This document shows positions 33,173 to 38,727 of a DNA stretch of 38,727 bases, one piece after another. The notes below the pieces were generated by a model that saw only the letters and a list, made by a program, of their open reading frames with translations, was not told the DNA's origin and did no database searches. The DNA comes from Sphingobium xenophagum NBRC 107872 (GTDB lineage Bacteria; Pseudomonadota; Alphaproteobacteria; Sphingomonadales; Sphingomonadaceae), in assembly GCF_000367345.1 (NCBI RefSeq), contig NZ_BARE01000041.1, forward strand, positions 1 to 38,727. The letters run 5' to 3'. Numbering within the stretch: position 1 is the stretch's first letter; the number at the start of each line of letters is the position of its first letter. The translations under genes and the position numbers were made by a program.

Positions 33173-33981
33173 ACCACCGCCAATGCATTGCCCTGCTTGC
33201 TGCTTCCGGCCTGGCCCTTGCCGGAGCCGCCCCGCTACGCGCGTCGAACGGTGACGGTGTTGAGGTCCAGCAGTCCGAGGACGCGCTCTACTGCAAGGAG
33301 CGCAAGCTCGGCACGTGGTTCTACTGCGAAAAGCCCAAGCAAGAACCGCGCAAGGCTGCACCCTCGCAGCCGCCCGCACGCGAGCGCCTCGCCGCGATCG
33401 GAACCCAGCTCGAGGAACTCAAGGCGCGCGCGATCCTTGAGCCGAGCCCGGAGAACGTCACCGCCTATGTCCGCTACCAGCGCGAGCAGCTCGACCGATC
33501 CTCCATGTTTGCGGACGTCTGGCAGCGCGCTCTGTGGCAAGATCCGGGCCTCGACTACACACTACAACGCCCGGTCTCGACGCTCGGCAAGCGCGCGTGG
33601 ATCGATGAGCGCAAGTCCGACCGCGACCGCGTCATGGCCAGTCTCTCGCAGCGATACGGGGTGTTCTACTTCTTCGCCTCGAGCTGCGGGGCCTGCGATA
33701 TCTTCTCGCCGATCCTCAAAGCGGTTTCGGACAAATACGGCCTCTCGGTGCTCGCGGTCTCGACCGACGGCGGGCCCTCGGCGACCTTCCCCGGATACAT
33801 GGTCGACAGCGGTCAATACGAGAAGCTCGGGCTCGGCACCGACCGTCAGGTGCCCGCACTGGTCCTGTTCGATTCCGTCACCAAGCAGCCGATGCCCATC
33901 GGTTACGGGATCCTCAGCCAGGATGAAATCATGGACCGCGTCTTCCAGCTGACGCAGGTCAAGCCTGGGAGTGACTACTGA
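33169..33981 (+). CDS. traF: Thioredoxin-fold pilus assembly protein TraF
   Basis: A 270-residue exported protein with a signal peptide (about 1-25), an N-terminal Cys-containing section (ALYCKERKLGTWFYCEKP), and a thioredoxin-like domain with CGAC (C173-C176 in FASSCGACDIF) and cis-Pro VPALVLF. F-type TraF acts with TraH in pilus extension. The retained CXXC suggests it can do disulfide chemistry, like the DsbC relative earlier in the operon. Its ATG overlaps the previous stop. Confidence 0.92.
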   Translation: MNHRQCIALLAASGLALAGAAPLRASNGDGVEVQQSEDALYCKERKLGTWFYCEKPKQEPRKAAPSQPPARERLAAIGTQLEELKARAILEPSPENVTAYVRYQREQLDRSSMFADVWQRALWQDPGLDYTLQRPVSTLGKRAWIDERKSDRDRVMASLSQRYGVFYFFASSCGACDIFSPILKAVSDKYGLSVLAVSTDGGPSATFPGYMVDSGQYEKLGLGTDRQVPALVLFDSVTKQPMPIGYGILSQDEIMDRVFQLTQVKPGSDY

Positions 33982-35435
33982 TGCGCGCGCGCCTCATCGC
34001 CGCCCGCCTCCACCAGGTCTCGCGGCGCGCGCTTGGCGCCGTGCTCGGCGGCGCCGTGCTGCTCGCCTCGCCCAGTCCTGCCTCAGCCGGCGTCGAAGGA
34101 GAGATGCAGAGCTTCATGTCCGACATGGGAGTCCAGGCCAACGCCACCGGCCCCAGCGCTTACCAGGGTCAGTCGGCCGGTTACTATTCGATGGGTTCGG
34201 TGTGGTCGCGTTTTCCCCAGAAGAACATCCAGCCTTTCAACATCCAGCTGCCGCATGCGCGCGCCGGGTGCGGGGGTATCGACCTGTTCGCGGGATCATT
34301 CTCGTTCATCAATACGGCCGAGCTTGTCGCGATGCTCAAGGCTACGGCTAACAACGCACTCGGTTTCGCCTTCAAGCTGGCCATCGACACAATCTCGCCC
34401 GAGATCGGCAAGGTCATGGATGAGCTGGCCCAGAAGGTTCAGCAGATGAACCAGATGAACATCTCCTCTTGCGAGACCGCACAGGCTTTGGTCGGTGGGC
34501 TCTGGCCCACGAGCGATACGGCCAGTTCGGTCATCTGCGAGGCGATCGCCAACAGCCAGGGCGCAGTCTCCGACTGGGCCCGCGCGCGCCAGCAATGCAA
34601 CAATGGCGGCCAGCGCGAAGCCCTGAAGGGCGCCAATTCCGACCCGGACATGAAGGAACAGGCCGGGATGCCCAACAACTACACCTGGGAGGCGCTGGGC
34701 AAGAAATACGGCGGGTTCGACACACAGTTCCGCGAGTTCCTGATGACGCTGGTCGGCACTGTGATCTACGATCCGCAAGGCTCAGGCGGAAAGCCGCGCG
34801 TCCAGTTCATTGGTCCGGCCGATCCCGCACTGATCAGCGCCATGCTCGATGGCACCTCGCAGACACCGCACAAATACTGGAACTGCGGCGGCGATACGAC
34901 CAAGTGCATGGCGCCCAGCGAAACCGACATGGTCATCGGACCTAACGCTGCGATCAAGGCACGGGTACGCACGCTGGTCGAGAGCATGGCCTTGAAGGTG
35001 CGTGATCCCGGTGCCTCGCTGACCCCGGCAGAGATCCAGCTCTTGGGCATGGCGAGCGTGCCGGTCTACAAGATCATCACCGTAAGCGCAGCGGCCGAGT
35101 TTGGCATATCAGCCCAGGAGATCAACGATCTCTCCGAAATCGTCGCGGTCGATCTCGTCACCACCATGACCATGCGGTTCATCGACATGGCGGTGAATGC
35201 GCGCTCGGACTTCAACGGCGCCGACGCGGATTCCCTGCGCGAATGGCGCGAAGGGCTTTACGAGACCCGGCGCAACTTCCTCGGGATCGCGGCGCGCACC
35301 TCGCAGCGCTTCGACCAGACTTTTGCGCTCATCCAGCGCACCCAGATGTTGGAAAAGACCCTCCGCACCCAGCTTTCTCCGCAAATGTCAGCCGCGCTTC
35401 GCTTCTCGCGAACGCTCGGCAGCCAGGTCCAGTAG
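33981..35435 (+). CDS. traH: Pilus assembly protein TraH
   Basis: A 484-residue exported protein (signal ending ASAG, about 36). TraH segments are FSDMG-like SFMSDMGVQ, GYYSMGSVWSRFPQKNIQPF, ARAGCGGIDLFAGSFSFIN, and SCETAQALVGGLWP. Together with TraF, TraW, TraU and TrbC it forms the periplasmic pilus-extension group. It shares a base with the traF stop (TGATG). Confidence 0.95.
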   Translation: MRARLIAARLHQVSRRALGAVLGGAVLLASPSPASAGVEGEMQSFMSDMGVQANATGPSAYQGQSAGYYSMGSVWSRFPQKNIQPFNIQLPHARAGCGGIDLFAGSFSFINTAELVAMLKATANNALGFAFKLAIDTISPEIGKVMDELAQKVQQMNQMNISSCETAQALVGGLWPTSDTASSVICEAIANSQGAVSDWARARQQCNNGGQREALKGANSDPDMKEQAGMPNNYTWEALGKKYGGFDTQFREFLMTLVGTVIYDPQGSGGKPRVQFIGPADPALISAMLDGTSQTPHKYWNCGGDTTKCMAPSETDMVIGPNAAIKARVRTLVESMALKVRDPGASLTPAEIQLLGMASVPVYKIITVSAAAEFGISAQEINDLSEIVAVDLVTTMTMRFIDMAVNARSDFNGADADSLREWREGLYETRRNFLGIAARTSQRFDQTFALIQRTQMLEKTLRTQLSPQMSAALRFSRTLGSQVQ

Positions 35436-35448
35436 GAGCGCCTCGCTC

Positions 35449-38400
35449 ATGCTCGAGGTTTTCACGGTCGGGGGCGGCGACTACCTCGTCAACACCTTCA
35501 ACGCGATCGCCACCTGGACCGGATCGGGCGGGTTCAAGGCGCTGATCCGCGTCTGCATGGTGATAGGGCTGATCTACGCACTCCTGATCACCGCCATGGA
35601 CCTCGACTGGCGGGCGTGGTTTCGTTGGTTTGTCCAGTCGACGCTGATCTACCTCGTGCTGATGGTCCCGACCGTGACAGTCAAGGTCACCGACCGCGTC
35701 AATCCGGGCCTTGCGCCCGCCACTGTCGCCAACGTGCCGATCGGGCTCGCCGCGATGGCCTCGTTCACCAGCCAGGTCAGCGATTACCTTACCCGCACAG
35801 CCGAGACGGTCTTCGTCATGCCCGCGGCGCTCAACTACTCGACCGGGGGCTTCGTCTATGGTGCGCGGATGTGGGACAAGGTGCGCGGGTTCGAAATTCG
35901 TGATCCCGTCTTCAAGGCAAATCTCGACGGCTACCTCAAGCAGTGCGCCTATTACGACATTCTGCTGGGCACCAAGAGCCTCAAGCTCCTGAGCGAAGCG
36001 CCCGATCTCTGGGCTGAACTCGGGGTCAATCCCGCGACCAACCGCGGCATGAAGTATCTGACCGATACGGGTGCGGGCACGGTCGATATCGAGGGCAAGA
36101 CCTGCGCTCAGGCCTGGACGTTGATCAACAACCAGTGGGATGCGCAGATCAACGCCTATGCGCTGCCGTTCGCGCACTCGATGTATCCCAAGCTCACCGA
36201 AGCGGTCGCTGGCGCGAAGCTTGCCGCCGACGTGCCGGTCGTTTCGCAGCTGCTCACCGGCACGGCGATGACCCGGAACCAGTTCTTCAAGCAGAAGAGC
36301 ATGGTCGATGCCTTCGAGGCCGCACAACTTGATTTCGGCAATGCCGACGCCGACTCCTTCGCGCTTCAGCGCGCGGACACTCAGACCCGCAACGCCATGA
36401 CGACCGCGGCCGAGCAGGGCCTAATTTGGATTCCAGTGCTCGGCGTGGTCCTTACCGTCGTTTTCTACGCGCTCTTTCCGATCGTCTTCCCGCTGCTGCT
36501 GTTCCCACGCAGCGGCATCGCGACATTGAAGGGCTACTTCTCAGGCTTCTTCTATCTCTCGGCCTGGGGACCGATCTACGTCCTCATTCACTCCTTCATC
36601 ATGGATCGCTTGGCGAGCCAGACCAATGCGGTTTCGGGGGGAAGCGTGAGCCTTGCCAACTGGGCGGGGATTGACGCGGTGAACCAGGACGTCGCCACCA
36701 TGGCGGGGTTCCTGATGATGTCGGTGCCGGTCCTGGCGCTGATGGTCATGCGCGGGACGATGTCGGTGGCGAACAACCTGGGTTCGATGCTCGCTCCGGT
36801 CCAGGCCGGTTCGGACGCCGCGGCGCTCGAGCGGACCACCGGCAACTACGCTTATGGCGATGTCAGCTACGGCAATCTCAACGCCGAAAACCGGCAGATG
36901 TCGCAATGGAACATGGCGCCCAACCTCCTGTCAGGTGCCGGGCATGCGGGTTTCCGCGAGGCGGACGGGCGCATGTTCAACGAATATGGCTCAGGCCATT
37001 CGGTCATCGATACCAATACCGCAATGTCGCAGCTAACGTTCAAGCCGACCATGACCCGTGGCTATGCGACTGATCTCAGGTCGCAGGGGCAGTGGTACCT
37101 TAGCGAAGCAGACAAGATCGAGAACGGCACATCGACCAGCTGGACCAGTTCGAAGGGCCAGTTCGGCAGCGCTGTTACTGCATCCAGCGACGTTTCTGGC
37201 GCGCGTCGCGAAAGCGGCTCACGCTCTTCCGACACCCACAACGTCGGCGGCAATGTGGTGGTCGAAGGGGCCAAAGGCAACTCGACGCGCGAGGTCACCA
37301 ACAACGATCTAATCCTGCGGGAAGGCAACAACCGGTCGTCCAGTGACTTCAGCAGGCGAACCTTTGGTTCGAGCCTGTCGTTGACTGGAACTGGCACCGT
37401 CGGCACACCCATGGAGTCAGAAGCAGGTAGTGGCCTGTCAGCCTCACTTTCTGCAGGACTCAGCGGAAGGCGCGAAAGTGGCGATAGTGCCAGTGCCGGC
37501 TCCGAACGCTCTGCAACCAATCAGACCACACGCGGCACAGACAAGTCGGAAGAGACAAGCGATCGTGTTGTCGTCAGCGGCTCGAGCGGCGATATCCAGT
37601 CGTCAGGAACCTATAGCCAAAGCTCGGAATACGGCGATCACAGTCATTCCCGGACCAGCACCGATGGCAGTGATTGGCGGGTTGGCGAGGCCGAGGAACG
37701 CCGTGCCGCCGCCGCCCGCTATCGCGAGATCGGCAGCAGGATGATGTCTGAGGCAAGTTATGCCGAAAGTCATGGCTTCCAGATCTCGAGCGACATGTCG
37801 AACCTCATCCAGGACCGCTACGAGACGCTGCAGCGTGATCATCCCGAATGGCACCTGCCGGACATCTCGAACCCCCGGCTCGACTATCGCGACCTCACCC
37901 GCCGTGACCAGGCCATCACCTACATCATGGATGACCTGATGGGCGATCTAAGGGCGCACCGGATCAACGAGCTGACTGACGTCTCCAACATCTCTGGCTC
38001 AGGTTCGCTGGGCACCAACGCCAGTCTTGGCATGCCGCAAGCGCCAGCACTTCCGCCTGTTGCGCGCGCCGATAGGCTCGTGCCGTCACCGCTTGAGGGA
38101 GGAACCTTGCTCGCCATCCCCGAAGGCCCCGTCGATGGGGCGACTTATGCGCGCGATCTTGGCATGACGGTCAAACCTGGCGCTCGGCTCGGGCGGATGG
38201 ATGGCGGGTTGGTGCCTGCATTGGGTGTAGTCGCGGACGAGGCGCGCGCACTTGGTCTGCCGGCGCCGGTTGTCACCTCGGGCAACGACAGCACCCAGCA
38301 CATGGCCGGATCCGCGCACTACGCCGACCGCGCGCTCGACTTCAGAGGCAACAACATCTCGGATGAACAGGGCGAGCGCTGGGCAACGCAGGTTCGCGAC

Positions 38401-38490
38401 CGTCTGGGCGAGGGCTATGCTGTCCAGTTCGAGCGATTCCCCGACAAACCGGAACGCGACCATCTGCATGTCGCTAGACGATCATCCTAA
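35449..38490 (+). CDS. traG: TraG with C-terminal M15-like metallopeptidase domain
   Basis: A 1013-residue protein. The N-terminal TraG domain (about 1-470) has several membrane spans and is needed for pilus assembly. A Ser/Gly/Thr-rich low-complexity stretch (about 540-730) and a helical segment (about 740-840) follow. The last 120 residues carry GSAHYADRALDFR, with H957 and D964 spaced as in M15 peptidases, and DHLHVA (H1005/H1007). This is typical of M15-like peptidoglycan peptidases. F TraG uses its C-terminus for mating-pair stabilisation and entry exclusion instead. The start is ATG 35449; in-frame sequence upstream lies in traH. Confidence 0.92.
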   Translation: MLEVFTVGGGDYLVNTFNAIATWTGSGGFKALIRVCMVIGLIYALLITAMDLDWRAWFRWFVQSTLIYLVLMVPTVTVKVTDRVNPGLAPATVANVPIGLAAMASFTSQVSDYLTRTAETVFVMPAALNYSTGGFVYGARMWDKVRGFEIRDPVFKANLDGYLKQCAYYDILLGTKSLKLLSEAPDLWAELGVNPATNRGMKYLTDTGAGTVDIEGKTCAQAWTLINNQWDAQINAYALPFAHSMYPKLTEAVAGAKLAADVPVVSQLLTGTAMTRNQFFKQKSMVDAFEAAQLDFGNADADSFALQRADTQTRNAMTTAAEQGLIWIPVLGVVLTVVFYALFPIVFPLLLFPRSGIATLKGYFSGFFYLSAWGPIYVLIHSFIMDRLASQTNAVSGGSVSLANWAGIDAVNQDVATMAGFLMMSVPVLALMVMRGTMSVANNLGSMLAPVQAGSDAAALERTTGNYAYGDVSYGNLNAENRQMSQWNMAPNLLSGAGHAGFREADGRMFNEYGSGHSVIDTNTAMSQLTFKPTMTRGYATDLRSQGQWYLSEADKIENGTSTSWTSSKGQFGSAVTASSDVSGARRESGSRSSDTHNVGGNVVVEGAKGNSTREVTNNDLILREGNNRSSSDFSRRTFGSSLSLTGTGTVGTPMESEAGSGLSASLSAGLSGRRESGDSASAGSERSATNQTTRGTDKSEETSDRVVVSGSSGDIQSSGTYSQSSEYGDHSHSRTSTDGSDWRVGEAEERRAAAARYREIGSRMMSEASYAESHGFQISSDMSNLIQDRYETLQRDHPEWHLPDISNPRLDYRDLTRRDQAITYIMDDLMGDLRAHRINELTDVSNISGSGSLGTNASLGMPQAPALPPVARADRLVPSPLEGGTLLAIPEGPVDGATYARDLGMTVKPGARLGRMDGGLVPALGVVADEARALGLPAPVVTSGNDSTQHMAGSAHYADRALDFRGNNISDEQGERWATQVRDRLGEGYAVQFERFPDKPERDHLHVARRSS

Positions 38491-38493
38491 GCT

Positions 38494-38691
38494 TTATCCG
38501 AACAGGTTGGAGGCAGCAGCCAATCCTATACCCACAATGATCATCATAATGACTAGCATCGCGGTGGCCCCTCGGCCCAAGCGGCCGGATTTTCCGCGGT
38601 ATGTCGGTAAGCGATACCCCGTCACATGATCGAAGTGACCACGCCGAGGATAAATCGGCATTCCATCCAGTCCGTAACGATCATGGTCCAT
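38494..38691 (-). CDS. Small hypothetical membrane protein
   Basis: A 65-residue protein with a polar, Tyr/Arg-rich N-terminus (MDHDRYGLDGMPIYPRRGHF) and one C-terminal membrane helix (about 44-62). No family recognised. GAGGAGA lies before ATG 38691; an ATG eight codons upstream is possible. It is convergent with traG, with only 3 bp between the stops. Confidence 0.6.
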   Translation of the reverse strand: MDHDRYGLDGMPIYPRRGHFDHVTGYRLPTYRGKSGRLGRGATAMLVIMMIIVGIGLAAASNLFG

Positions 38692-38727
38692 CGAGGGTCT
38701 CCTCGCCCCGGCCATGATTACCCGGCT

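Noticed and set aside
35329..36327. A 332-residue open frame on the minus strand
   Set aside because: Overlaps traH and traG and has no support of its own.

Overview
The window looks like part of a large conjugative plasmid, or an integrated element of that type, from an alphaproteobacterium. Sphingomonadales (Novosphingobium/Sphingobium-like) is my best guess. This rests on the high GC content, the style of the Cop proteins, and a complete F-type transfer operon with DsbC, an S26 peptidase and TrbI/TrbC. The taxonomic call is an inference and was not tested by any search.

Region 1 (1-3341, + strand) holds the 3' end of a copA multicopper oxidase gene, a copB gene overlapping it, and an MFS permease. 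Region 2 (3355-9084, - strand) appears to be one transcript: a complete second copA, copB (ATGA overlap), a FixL-like PAS-PAS histidine kinase, a FixJ-like regulator, and a receiver-only response regulator with a Cys-rich tail. Region 3 (9150-10421, - strand) is a cnrYXH-type signalling cassette: a small one-pass anti-sigma factor, a periplasmic CnrX-like metal sensor with all five presumed metal ligands in register, and an ECF sigma factor. Region 4 (10559-15518, + strand) is copC, copD, a Cu P1B-ATPase, a PepSY membrane protein and a DUF411 protein.

The same promoter-like element, GAGGG(G/C)-N15-CGTATTCAA, occurs three times: before copA (- strand), before the anti-sigma gene (- strand), and before copC (+ strand). 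The 15-base spacing is exact in all three. I read this as an autoregulated ECF copper regulon in which a CnrYXH-type module, known from nickel/cobalt resistance, has been wired to copper-resistance operons, with a FixLJ-type two-component system placed downstream as an output.

Region 5 (15519-18251) resembles the leading/oriT-proximal part of F-like plasmids. It contains a lytic transglycosylase, two minus-strand genes (an HTH-like protein and a small membrane protein), another minus-strand small protein, and a 331-bp non-coding stretch. That stretch carries a 16-bp palindrome, two CCAAA-N8-TTTGG elements and six helically phased TTTCCC/GGGAAA motifs. Region 6 (18252-38490, + strand) is a tightly coupled F-type T4SS operon: traA-L-E-K-B-dsbC-traV-traC-(hypothetical)-trbI-S26 peptidase-traW-(hypothetical)-traU-trbC-traN-(winged-helix-like)-traF-traH-traG. 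Most adjacent genes overlap by one to a few bases. TraG ends in an M15-like peptidase domain. The relaxase and coupling protein (TraI, TraD) are not in the window and may lie beyond its right edge. A small minus-strand membrane protein ends the window.
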